From positions 1-7,086 of the forward strand of contig CAJXWI010000127.1 of assembly GCA_913062735.1 (NCBI GenBank): DNA of 7,086 nucleotides, read 5' to 3'. This document shows, piece by piece, positions 1-6,538 of this stretch; positions within the stretch are counted from its first letter, which is position 1, and each line of letters opens with the position of its first letter. The translations under genes and the position numbers were made by a program. Under the pieces are notes generated by a model. The model was not told the origin of the DNA, made no database searches, and saw only the letters and a program-made list of their open reading frames with translations. Source of the stretch: an uncultured Arcobacter sp. Lineage in GTDB: Bacteria; Campylobacterota; Campylobacteria; Campylobacterales; Arcobacteraceae.

Positions 1-41
1 TGTTATTATTATATTATAAAAAAATATAAAAAGGATTAATA

Positions 42-2744
42 TTGAAAAATATAACAGTTATTGATACATTTGGGTTTTTATTTAGATCTTATTATGCATT
101 GCCTCCATTAAAATCAAAAACAGGATTTCCAACAGGTTTATTAACCGGATTTATGAATTTTATTTTAAATATCGGAAAAGATTTTCAAACAGACTATATT
201 GTATTTGCTCTTGATTCAAAAGGACCTACTTTTCGTAATGATATCTACTCATTATATAAAGCCAACAGAGGAGAAGTACCAGAAGATTTAATAGCTCAAC
301 TTCCAGTTGCAATTGAGTGGATTGAAAAAATGGGCTTTCAAACAGCTGCTAGAGTTGGTTTTGAAGCAGATGATATTATTGCATCAATTGCACATGATGC
401 TGTATTAAAAGGCCTTCAAGTAAGAGTAGTTTCCCATGATAAAGATTTATATCAATTAATAAAAGATGACGAAGTATTTTTATTTGATCCTATTAAAAAA
501 GTAGTAGTAAGTGAAAAAACATGTTTTGACAAATATGGAGTTAAAGCTTCACAATTTACAGATTATCAGGCCCTTTTAGGTGATTCTGCTGATAATGTAC
601 CTGGAGTAAAAGGAGTAGGGGCTAAAACTGCGCAAGCGTTAATCGAGCAATTTGGAGACTTGGATAATATTTATAAGAATATTGAGAGTATCGAAAAACC
701 AAGATGGATTAAACTTTTAAAAGAAAGTAAGGAAATGGCTTATATTTCAAAAGAATTGGTTACTTTAAAAAAAGATTCTCACAGTATTGATGATATTGAA
801 AACTTTGTTCTACCAAGTGAAAATCCTATATTAAAAATAGAAGATACTCTTATTGACTTTGGTTTAAACGCAGTTGTTACAAGAGTTTCACAAATGGGAT
901 TAAACTACAGAACCAACATTCCTAATTCACAAGCCCAATCTTCTATAGTTCCTTTAGTAAAAGAAGGTATATCTTTTGAGAAGATATTATTAAATGATGA
1001 AAAAACACTTTTTGAAACCATTGCTTCTATTCCAAAAAATTCTTTAATAGCTTTTGATACGGAAACCACTGATTTAGATACAAAAAAAGCTAAAATTGTT
1101 GGTTTCTCTTTTTGTTTTAATACTGCAAAAGCGTACTATGTACCCATTGATCATTTTTATTTAGGAGTTCCTGATCAAGTTTCAAAGGACTCTGCACTAA
1201 GAGCCATAAAAATGCTAAATGAACATAAACTCATTTTGCAAAACTTTAAATACGATTACGATGTTATAAAATTTAATTTCTCATATGACTTAACATTATT
1301 CGCAGATACAATGATAATGGCATGGATGTTAGATCCAGGCTCAAAAGTAGGTCTGGACGCTCTGGCTTTAAAATATTATGACCACAAAATGATTGCATTT
1401 AAAGACACGGTTAAAAAAGGTGAGAATTTTTCAAATGTAGATTTAGAAGATGCGTGTGCATATGCGAGTGAAGATGCTTTGTTGACCTATAAACTCTATG
1501 AATCTTTGTTAGTAGATTTTAAAGAAAATGAACATTTATTAGAACATGCAAAGGCACATGAATTTTATTTCATCAAAGTACTTTCTGACATGCAGAATGA
1601 AGGTATAAAAATTGACACAAATATTTTAGAAACATTGAAAATAAAAAATTCTGTACATATTAAAGAACTGAATGAAAAAATATGTACTTTAGCAGGAGGC
1701 GTGTTTAATTTAAATTCTCCCAAACAATTAGGAGAAGTTTTATTTGAAAATCTTGGTTTAAAAGCAAGCAAAAAAACAAAAACTGGATACAGTACAAACG
1801 AAGCTGTATTAAATAAACTTATTGATGCTCATGAAATCATACCTTTAATACTTCAATACAGAGAAGCCTATAAACTTCAATCTACTTATATTGAGCCTTT
1901 ATTAGCACTTGGAATAAAAAGTAAGGATCAAAGAATACACACCTCTTTTTTACAAACAGGAACTGCAACAGGGAGATTAAGCTCAAAGAATCCTAATTTA
2001 CAAAATATTCCAACACGTAGTGAAGCAGGCAAACATATTAGAGAGGCATTTATTGCAAAAGAGGGGTATTCTTTGGTCGGAATTGATTATTCACAAATTG
2101 AATTAAGACTTTTGGCACATTTTTCACAAGACAAAGCCCTTGTTGATGCCTTTAATTCTGGACTTGATATTCATACTCAAACTTCTGCTCATATTTTTGG
2201 AGAAGAAAAAGCAAAAGAATATAGAAATATTGCAAAATCGATTAACTTTGGACTTATTTATGGAATGGGAGCAAAAAAACTAAGTGAAACAGTTGGTATC
2301 ACCAGTAAAGAAGCAAAAGTTTACATAGAATCTTATTTTGAAGCCTTTTCTAGTGTTAAACCATATTTAAAGTCAATTGAAGAAGATGCAATGTCAAATG
2401 GTTATGTTGAGACATTATTGAAAAGAAGAAGAGTTTTTGATTTTACCTCTGTAGCTGGAATGCAAAAGGCTGCTTTTTTAAGAGAAGCCGTTAATACTGT
2501 TTTTCAAGGCAGTGCTGCAGATTTAATTAAATTATCAATGAACAAAATACATAAGAAATATTCACAAAACACTGATGTTAAAATGTTGTTACAAATTCAT
2601 GATGAATTGATATTTGAAATAAAAGATAACAAAGTAAATGAAATAATAACCGATTTAAGTTATATAATGTCTTCAATCATGACTTTATCAATTCCCTTGG
2701 AAGTATCCGTTTGTGTCGGTAAAAGCTGGGGTGAGCTTAAATAA
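42..2744 (+). CDS. polA: DNA polymerase I (5' nuclease, 3'-5' exonuclease, polymerase)
   Basis: This 900-residue protein fills gaps and removes RNA primers during replication and repair. The 5' nuclease domain (about 1-290) has GFEADD at 106-111, SHDKD at 131-135 and GDSADNVPG at 180-188, leading into a helix-hairpin-helix. The 3'-5' exonuclease domain (about 310-500) keeps all three motifs: DTE at 339-341, N401 with D405, and Y474-x3-D478, so proofreading is probably active. The polymerase domain has TGRLSS from 643, motif A with D682, the O helix with R728, K732, F736 and Y740, and motif C HDE at 853-855. These match E. coli R754, K758, F762, Y766 and H881-D882-E883 in spacing. The length is close to the 928 residues of E. 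coli. The start is TTG at 42, preceded by AAGGAT at 31-36; the next residues already form the conserved N-terminal strand, so a later start would damage the fold. Identity is near certain. Confidence 0.98.
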   Translation: MKNITVIDTFGFLFRSYYALPPLKSKTGFPTGLLTGFMNFILNIGKDFQTDYIVFALDSKGPTFRNDIYSLYKANRGEVPEDLIAQLPVAIEWIEKMGFQTAARVGFEADDIIASIAHDAVLKGLQVRVVSHDKDLYQLIKDDEVFLFDPIKKVVVSEKTCFDKYGVKASQFTDYQALLGDSADNVPGVKGVGAKTAQALIEQFGDLDNIYKNIESIEKPRWIKLLKESKEMAYISKELVTLKKDSHSIDDIENFVLPSENPILKIEDTLIDFGLNAVVTRVSQMGLNYRTNIPNSQAQSSIVPLVKEGISFEKILLNDEKTLFETIASIPKNSLIAFDTETTDLDTKKAKIVGFSFCFNTAKAYYVPIDHFYLGVPDQVSKDSALRAIKMLNEHKLILQNFKYDYDVIKFNFSYDLTLFADTMIMAWMLDPGSKVGLDALALKYYDHKMIAFKDTVKKGENFSNVDLEDACAYASEDALLTYKLYESLLVDFKENEHLLEHAKAHEFYFIKVLSDMQNEGIKIDTNILETLKIKNSVHIKELNEKICTLAGGVFNLNSPKQLGEVLFENLGLKASKKTKTGYSTNEAVLNKLIDAHEIIPLILQYREAYKLQSTYIEPLLALGIKSKDQRIHTSFLQTGTATGRLSSKNPNLQNIPTRSEAGKHIREAFIAKEGYSLVGIDYSQIELRLLAHFSQDKALVDAFNSGLDIHTQTSAHIFGEEKAKEYRNIAKSINFGLIYGMGAKKLSETVGITSKEAKVYIESYFEAFSSVKPYLKSIEEDAMSNGYVETLLKRRRVFDFTSVAGMQKAAFLREAVNTVFQGSAADLIKLSMNKIHKKYSQNTDVKMLLQIHDELIFEIKDNKVNEIITDLSYIMSSIMTLSIPLEVSVCVGKSWGELK

Positions 2745-2775
2745 TAACAATAAATGTATAAAAAGTTTATTTTAT

Positions 2776-2805
2776 AATAATAAAACTTTGACAAGTTTTA
2801 TTATT
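2776..2805. repeat. Perfect 13-bp inverted repeat between polA and the cassette; terminator and/or operator
   Basis: The arms AATAATAAAACTT (2776-2788) and AAGTTTTATTATT (2793-2805) are exact reverse complements around the 4-nt loop TGAC. TTTT at 2804-2807 touches the 3' arm, so on the plus strand it could act as an A/T-rich intrinsic terminator for polA, 31 nt after its stop. It also covers the -35 box of the next promoter, which suits an operator for a dimeric regulator. A related half-site, AAGTTTATT at 2763-2771, lies about 30 bp upstream of the right arm in the same orientation and can pair alternatively with the left arm (2762-2768 with 2783-2789). Which role is real cannot be decided from sequence. 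Confidence 0.7.
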
Positions 2806-2816
2806 TTAGTTATAAT
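2788..2816 (+). promoter_or_regulatory. Consensus sigma-70-type promoter of the four-gene cassette
   Basis: TTGACA at 2788-2793 and TATAAT at 2811-2816 both match the full consensus and are separated by exactly 17 bp. Transcription would start near 2823, giving a leader of about 24 nt before the ATG at 2847, with a purine-rich GAAAGAG-type ribosome site just upstream of that ATG. The -35 hexamer spans the loop of the 2776-2805 inverted repeat, so a protein bound there would compete with RNA polymerase. Campylobacterota vegetative promoters usually have a poorly conserved -35, which makes this perfect pair notable. Confidence 0.75.
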
Positions 2817-2846
2817 TATTAAGATACTAAAGAGAAAGAGTAAATC

Positions 2847-3548
2847 ATGTTAAAAACAGTAAAAAATATAAGAAAACTTTATAACGCAAAACTATTAGTT
2901 ATAAGTAATGATCTTGAAATAAAAAATTCATTTGAAAAAGAATTGGATGAATATTTTAAAGAAATAAAAATAATGTCAAATGCAAAAGAAGCAGTAGAAG
3001 AAGCTTCTACATGTAATTTTGATATTGTGTTAATAGATACAAGTTTGGATGGATATTCATTTAGTGAAACATGTAACGAGTTAACGCAAGTAGCACCTAC
3101 ATTACCAAAAATCATTGTTTCAAGTGATGAAATAAATGATGATATTGTTACTGCAATTAACAACAGTGCTTATACCTTTACAACTAAACCCTTAAGATTA
3201 AAAGATATTAAACTAGCAGTTATTATGTGTCTTAATCAAACAAAAAGAGGGGATAAGTATGATTTCCAACACGGAATATACTTTGATGAATACAGAGATC
3301 AGTTTTTTAAAGCAGGTGGTGCTTTAATTGATTTTACAAGACTTGAAAAATCATTTCTAAAACTTTTAATTATTAAAAAAGGTGATATTATTGATTATGA
3401 TATTATTAGAAATGTTGTGTGGAAAGGTAAAAACATGTCTATTTACACTATGAGAAATATTGTAAATAAAATTAGACAAAAAACATATTACGAAATTATT
3501 AGAAATCATTCTAATAAAGGTTATGTAATTGATGAAGTCAAAAATTAA
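2847..3548 (+). CDS. OmpR/PhoB-family response regulator with atypical receiver
   Basis: This 233-residue protein has a short basic N-terminal extension (1-14), a receiver domain (about 15-130) and a C-terminal winged helix (about 140-230). The receiver keeps the presumed phospho-acceptor D64 (in LIDTSLDG), S92 in the Thr/Ser position and K114 in TKP. The acidic pair that binds magnesium is changed: the strand reads VISND, placing S20 and N21 where OmpR has two Asp, with only D22 left beside them. The C-terminal part follows the Trans_reg_C pattern: a hydrophobic helix after LEKSFLKLL, a W near 190, a recognition helix ending in NKIRQK, and the final NKGYVI hairpin. It should bind DNA and may be phosphorylated weakly or not at all. 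It is the first gene after the 2788-2816 promoter, and the inverted repeat there is a plausible autoregulatory site. No partner kinase is in the window. Fold is secure; target genes are unknown. Confidence 0.9.
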   Translation: MLKTVKNIRKLYNAKLLVISNDLEIKNSFEKELDEYFKEIKIMSNAKEAVEEASTCNFDIVLIDTSLDGYSFSETCNELTQVAPTLPKIIVSSDEINDDIVTAINNSAYTFTTKPLRLKDIKLAVIMCLNQTKRGDKYDFQHGIYFDEYRDQFFKAGGALIDFTRLEKSFLKLLIIKKGDIIDYDIIRNVVWKGKNMSIYTMRNIVNKIRQKTYYEIIRNHSNKGYVIDEVKN

Positions 3549-3574
3549 TTTTAAACTTTGTTTAGGGTGGTATA

Positions 3575-3769
3575 ATGGAAGAAGTAATAGTAACAAGAGA
3601 AGAATTAATTAATATGTTCGAAACTGAAGATATTGTTGATACGGGAAAAGGATGGATTATGCACGATAACTTTATAGATATCGTTGCATTACATGAAATT
3701 GATCCGAAATTCTTGCAAGATATTACTAAAGCAAAAACGTATAAAATAATAATTAAAGGTAAATCATAA
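3575..3769 (+). CDS. Small acidic protein of unknown function in the regulator cassette
   Basis: I do not recognise this 64-residue protein. It has no membrane segment, signal peptide or cysteine. It begins with a short strand and VTREELINMFETEDI, which looks like a helix, followed by a Gly/Trp/His stretch (GKGWIMHDN, 24-32), a second helix around 40-52 and a basic tail ending IIIKGKS. It therefore looks like a small folded domain rather than a leader peptide. The start is supported by AGGG at 3564-3567, 7 nt before the ATG. It lies 26 nt after the response regulator, and its TAA shares one base with the ATG of the next gene, so translation of the two is probably coupled. The gene is believable because of its ribosome site, its coding-like composition and its place in a same-strand series without gaps. 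A partner or regulator role for its neighbours is inference only. Confidence 0.75.
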   Translation: MEEVIVTREELINMFETEDIVDTGKGWIMHDNFIDIVALHEIDPKFLQDITKAKTYKIIIKGKS

Positions 3770-4227
3770 TGTCACATTGCCCATTTTGTAATAAAAAAAT
3801 TGCAATGAGTAAAGCTTTTTGTTCTAAGCATTGTAAAGAAAATTATTTTCAATTAATTGCAATTCAAATTCCAAAGCTTTTCATTAAAAATATTTTTATA
3901 TTCTGTACACAAGAACAAAAAGACGTAAAAATTGAAGAGTTCGCTACTAGGCATGGATGGAGAATTGATTTAGTTAAAGATAAAATCAATAATCTTGCTG
4001 CTGAGTATGGATATACTCATGATGATGAAGTTTCAAACTACTTTTTAGTTAGGCTTTATTACTTCTGTACTAAAGAACAAAGAGAAGAAGAAATTAAATT
4101 TTTTGCAAAACGACACAATCTTGAATTAAAACCACTGATTGAAAAAATAGATAAATTAGCTGAAAAGAATGGCTACAAAAATAAAGACGACAGTATTACT
4201 GAAAAATACAAAAAAATCAGGTCTTAA
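3769..4227 (+). CDS. Zinc-ribbon protein with a duplicated C-terminal module
   Basis: This 152-residue protein starts with a four-cysteine knuckle: C4-x2-C7 in CPFC and C18-x3-C22 in FCSKHC. The pattern resembles small DUF2116-like zinc ribbons and should bind one zinc. After a hydrophobic linker (about 28-44) come two copies of one module, residues 40-86 and 94-140, aligned without gaps at a 54-residue period. Shared positions include FCTxEQ (45-50 and 99-104), FAxRH (58-62 and 112-116) and LAxxxGY (76-82 and 130-136); I count 17 identities in 44 positions. Each module is predicted helical, and the part from FAxRH to GY has helix-turn-helix-like spacing, so nucleic-acid or protein binding is possible. 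AAAGG at 3755-3759 precedes the ATG, which overlaps the preceding stop by one base. The next gene starts 1 nt after this stop. No enzyme motif is seen; the exact function is unknown. Confidence 0.82.
   Translation: MSHCPFCNKKIAMSKAFCSKHCKENYFQLIAIQIPKLFIKNIFIFCTQEQKDVKIEEFATRHGWRIDLVKDKINNLAAEYGYTHDDEVSNYFLVRLYYFCTKEQREEEIKFFAKRHNLELKPLIEKIDKLAEKNGYKNKDDSITEKYKKIRS
3886..4188 (+). repeat. Internal tandem duplication of a ~47-residue module
   Basis: Copy 1 is 3886-4026 and copy 2 is 4048-4188, with a period of 162 bp. Similarity is mainly at protein level, but the segment encoding FCTxEQ is still close in DNA (3901-3918 against 4063-4080, beginning TTCTGTAC in both). Elsewhere the copies have diverged strongly, so the duplication is old and both copies have been held under selection for the same fold. 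Confidence 0.8.
4218..4221 (+). promoter_or_regulatory. Ribosome binding site that decides the start of the REC-PAS gene
   Basis: CAGG ends 7 nt before the ATG at 4229. An in-frame ATG at 4169 would add 20 residues and overlap the upstream gene by 59 nt. The added residues are Lys/Thr-rich and not part of the receiver fold. The 4229 start leaves 1 nt after the upstream stop, like the tight junction before it. Confidence 0.65.
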
Positions 4228-4228
4228 T

Positions 4229-5506
4229 ATGTCATCGTCTAATAGTCAGTTTAAGGATAGTATACTTAAGACATCTACTGTCCTTTATCTTGAAGATGAA
4301 GATACTATTAGAAAAGAAACAAGTGGTATACTTCAAAAGTTCTTTAAGAATGTTTATACTGCAGCTGATGGAGAAGAAGGTCTTAATCTTTACTTAGAAC
4401 ATCAAGAATCCATAGATATTATTATTACTGATTTAAACATGCCTAAAATGGATGGGATATCATTTATGATTCAAGTAAGAATAAAAGATAAGAAAATTCC
4501 TATTTTAGTTTCTACCGCATTTTCAGATACAGAAAACATTATTAAGTCTATTAAACTAAAAGTTGCTGATTATATTTTAAAACCCATGCAATTAACTACT
4601 ACCTTAAAAATTATTTTAAATATTCTAAGTGAAATCAATAATAATAAGCTTATTAAACAGCAAAAAAACGAGCTACAAAGTTTTCAAGCAGTCTTAGATA
4701 AGCAAAATCTTATTAGTAAAACAAGTATTGATGGTGAGATTATTCAAGTAAATAAATTGTTTTGTGAAATCTCTGAGTATAAAGAAGATGAGATATTAGG
4801 AAACAATAGAAACATAATAAAGCACCCTGATACATCAAGTGAATTATACAACAACATTCAGCTTTATATTAAAGAAGGAAAAGTTTGGAAAGGGAAACTT
4901 AAAAATATTTCTAAAAATGGAAAAACTTTTTATACAAAAACGACTATCATTCCTATTTTTGATCTTGAAGGAAAATTAATTGAGTTTATTTATATTGGTT
5001 TTCTAATTACTCAAGAAGAAGAAGAAAAACAAACACTTAAGCGATATATTTTACAACAAAAATCCAAATTGATTAATGATGAAAACATGTTAGAATCAAG
5101 AGTAACAGGCAAACTCGAGTTAGCAATTAAAGAGAACGAATTAAAAGATTCAGTAAAAAATGAAAAAATCAATGAATTCATTGTTAATATTGAAGCCCAA
5201 TTAAAAACATCAAGAAGCAGATTAATAGAAGAGAAAGCCAGAGTTTTAGGTCTGGAAAATAAGATAAAAGCCACAGATGATAGAAATACTACCTTACAAA
5301 CCTCTTATAAAGACAGAATGATTAAACTGCACAAAATTATGGAATCATCTAATTTTAAGTATGAAAAATCAAAAAAAAGAGAAATCTTACTTGATGATAA
5401 ATTAATCAAAGCTTACGAATCAATAAAAGTACTTCAAGCTACATTAGAACGATACGAAAAAAGAATTGAAGATTTAAGCTCTTTAGTTGACCCTAAATCT
5501 AGATAA
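4229..5506 (+). CDS. Receiver - Aer-like PAS - coiled-coil signalling protein
   Basis: With the ATG at 4229 the protein has 425 residues. The receiver (about 15-130) is canonical: E22-D23-E24 acidic pocket, phospho-acceptor D68 in TDLNMPKMDG, T96 in VSTAF and K118 in LKPM. A helical linker leads to a PAS domain (about 155-262) of the Aer type: N175, KHPD at 198-201, W220 in EGKVWKG and NGKTFY closely follow the redox-sensing PAS of the E. coli aerotaxis receptor, in which equivalent residues are linked to FAD binding (there Arg replaces this Lys). From about 262 to 420 the chain is Glu/Lys-rich heptad-like helix, probably a long coiled coil. No kinase, GGDEF, EAL, HTH or methyl-accepting signature follows, so output is probably by dimerisation or partner binding. 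It is cytoplasmic, with no membrane helices. It ends the cassette, just before the convergent lgt gene. Domain calls are firm; cofactor and output are inferred. Confidence 0.88.
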   Translation: MSSSNSQFKDSILKTSTVLYLEDEDTIRKETSGILQKFFKNVYTAADGEEGLNLYLEHQESIDIIITDLNMPKMDGISFMIQVRIKDKKIPILVSTAFSDTENIIKSIKLKVADYILKPMQLTTTLKIILNILSEINNNKLIKQQKNELQSFQAVLDKQNLISKTSIDGEIIQVNKLFCEISEYKEDEILGNNRNIIKHPDTSSELYNNIQLYIKEGKVWKGKLKNISKNGKTFYTKTTIIPIFDLEGKLIEFIYIGFLITQEEEEKQTLKRYILQQKSKLINDENMLESRVTGKLELAIKENELKDSVKNEKINEFIVNIEAQLKTSRSRLIEEKARVLGLENKIKATDDRNTTLQTSYKDRMIKLHKIMESSNFKYEKSKKREILLDDKLIKAYESIKVLQATLERYEKRIEDLSSLVDPKSR

Positions 5507-5515
5507 GTAAGCAGT

Positions 5516-5540
5516 AAAAACTTAAGTTTTTTGTTTTTTT
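5516..5540 (+). terminator. Rho-independent terminator at the cassette/lgt convergence
   Basis: AAAAAC (5516-5521) pairs with GTTTTT (5526-5531) around a TTAA loop, and a T-rich run follows to 5540. It lies 10 nt after the REC-PAS stop and runs into the last codons of lgt on the other strand; the lgt stop codon is in the hairpin loop. On the minus strand the T-rich arm can serve as a short U tract, so the element may stop transcription from both sides. The stem is short and A/T-rich. Confidence 0.6.
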
Positions 5541-6337
5541 ACTTTTAGTATAATTATCAAGCAAATACTTGCAAAAATAAACGAAATTAACATACCCATT
5601 GTCAACCAAGTTGTATTTAGTAAAAATCCCAATTGCACATCAGGCTGTCTAAATGTTTCTGCGATAATTCTCATTAGAGAGTATAAAAAACCATACATTA
5701 AGAATAATTGCCCTGTAAATTTTGTTTTATTACGGTATATAAACAAAATTACAAATATTACAAAGCCTTCTAAAAAGGCTTCATACAGTGCAGAAGGGTG
5801 TCTTAAACTCTCTTCTACATAAATTCCCCAAGGAAGATCTGTTGTGCGCCCAATTAATTCTTGGTTTAAGAAGTTTCCTATCCGTCCGAAGGTATAACCA
5901 AAAGAAATTCCAACAACAGATATATCTGCTAAAAAAAGCATAGATAATTTATGTTTTCTACAAAATAAGTAGGATGCTATTGCAAAACCAATTACTGCTC
6001 CATGATAAGACATACCTGAAATTCCTGTAAACTCACCATTTACAAAAGGATTAAAGATTTGCCAAGGGTGAGTTAAATAATAAGAGCTTTGTGTATCATA
6101 AAATAAAACATAACCAATTCTAGCCCCTAATATAACACCAATTTCAACCCACCAAATATAAGAATCAAAAACAGCTTCTTTAATATTAATATTGTCTCTT
6201 TTAATCAATTCTTTTGCCACAAAAATTGCAGACAATAAAGCGGTTGCATACATGATGCCATACCAATGAACTGATACAGACGATATACTAAAAGCAACAG
6301 GGTCAAAATTTGCATAAATATTTTGCCAAAAATCCAT
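5522..6337 (-). CDS. lgt: Prolipoprotein diacylglyceryl transferase
   Basis: Lgt moves a diacylglyceryl group from phosphatidylglycerol to the lipobox cysteine of prolipoproteins, the first step of lipoprotein maturation in the inner membrane. The 271-residue protein has the expected set of about seven hydrophobic segments and every hallmark residue. By alignment to E. coli these are Y26, H112 (H103), R152 (R143), N155 (N146), E160 (E151), G163 (G154), Y219 (Y235), R223 (R239) and E227 (E243). The signature GRIGNFLNQELIGR, the HPSALYE stretch and FRQPD are clear. The start ATG (6335-6337 on the plus strand) has AAAGGA at 6343-6348 just upstream on the coding strand. The C-terminus ends in a basic KVKKQKT tail overlapping the shared terminator. 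argF lies upstream on the same strand across a 228-bp gap. I see no convincing minus-strand promoter, so it may have its own weak one or receive read-through. Confidence 0.97.
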   Translation of the reverse strand: MDFWQNIYANFDPVAFSISSVSVHWYGIMYATALLSAIFVAKELIKRDNINIKEAVFDSYIWWVEIGVILGARIGYVLFYDTQSSYYLTHPWQIFNPFVNGEFTGISGMSYHGAVIGFAIASYLFCRKHKLSMLFLADISVVGISFGYTFGRIGNFLNQELIGRTTDLPWGIYVEESLRHPSALYEAFLEGFVIFVILFIYRNKTKFTGQLFLMYGFLYSLMRIIAETFRQPDVQLGFLLNTTWLTMGMLISFIFASICLIIILKVKKQKT

Positions 6338-6380
6338 CTTAATCCTTTACTAGTTTATTTTATTGGGTATTTATCTTAGA

Positions 6381-6386
6381 TATAAT
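6381..6386 (+). promoter_or_regulatory. Candidate plus-strand promoter in the lgt-argF gap
   Basis: TATAAT at 6381-6386 is preceded by GA and by T-rich runs, a pattern typical of Campylobacterota vegetative promoters, which lean on the -10 box and upstream T tracts rather than a -35. It faces away from lgt and toward the 3' end of argF, both on the minus strand, so it does not serve either gene. A single hexamer in A/T-rich DNA can arise by chance. Confidence 0.35.
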
Positions 6387-6510
6387 TCAGTTCTTAGCAT
6401 CTTAAATTCTTGAAGAACTTTTGCTCTTATCAATCATGATTCATTGTTTTACCTAATGATCTTCACGTACACTTCATATAAATAAAACACAGGTTCTACT
6501 TCTTAAGGTG

Positions 6511-6538
6511 TTGCCCTAATAATACTAAATTAGGGCAA
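6511..6538. repeat. Strong hairpin, 10-bp perfect stem
   Basis: TTGCCCTAAT (6511-6520) and ATTAGGGCAA (6529-6538) are exact reverse complements around the 8-nt loop AATACTAA. With four G/C pairs per stem it is the most GC-rich hairpin I find in an intergenic part of the window. Neither strand has a T run directly after it, so it is not a textbook intrinsic terminator. It could stabilise the argF 3' end, be part of a small RNA, or be a protein site. Confidence 0.6.

Noticed and set aside
1565..1771. Minus-strand open frame inside polA
   Set aside because: It is antisense to the conserved polymerase region, has no recognisable domain, and long chance frames are expected opposite A/T-rich genes. 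The same applies to minus-strand frames at 2879-3163, 3366-3596 and 5011-5274 and the plus-strand frame at 6707-6895.
3571..3576. TATAAT just before the 64-residue gene as an internal promoter
   Set aside because: The hexamer includes the first bases of the ATG, so transcription would begin inside the gene, and there is no -35 at a proper distance.
4169..4228. Upstream in-frame ATG giving a 20-residue longer REC-PAS protein
   Set aside because: It would overlap the zinc-ribbon gene by 59 nt, adds non-domain sequence, and has a weaker ribosome site than the CAGG before 4229.
2847..5506. Complete two-component system with kinase
   Set aside because: No H-box, N-box or G-box motif of a histidine kinase is found; the coiled coil of the last protein contains no such motif.
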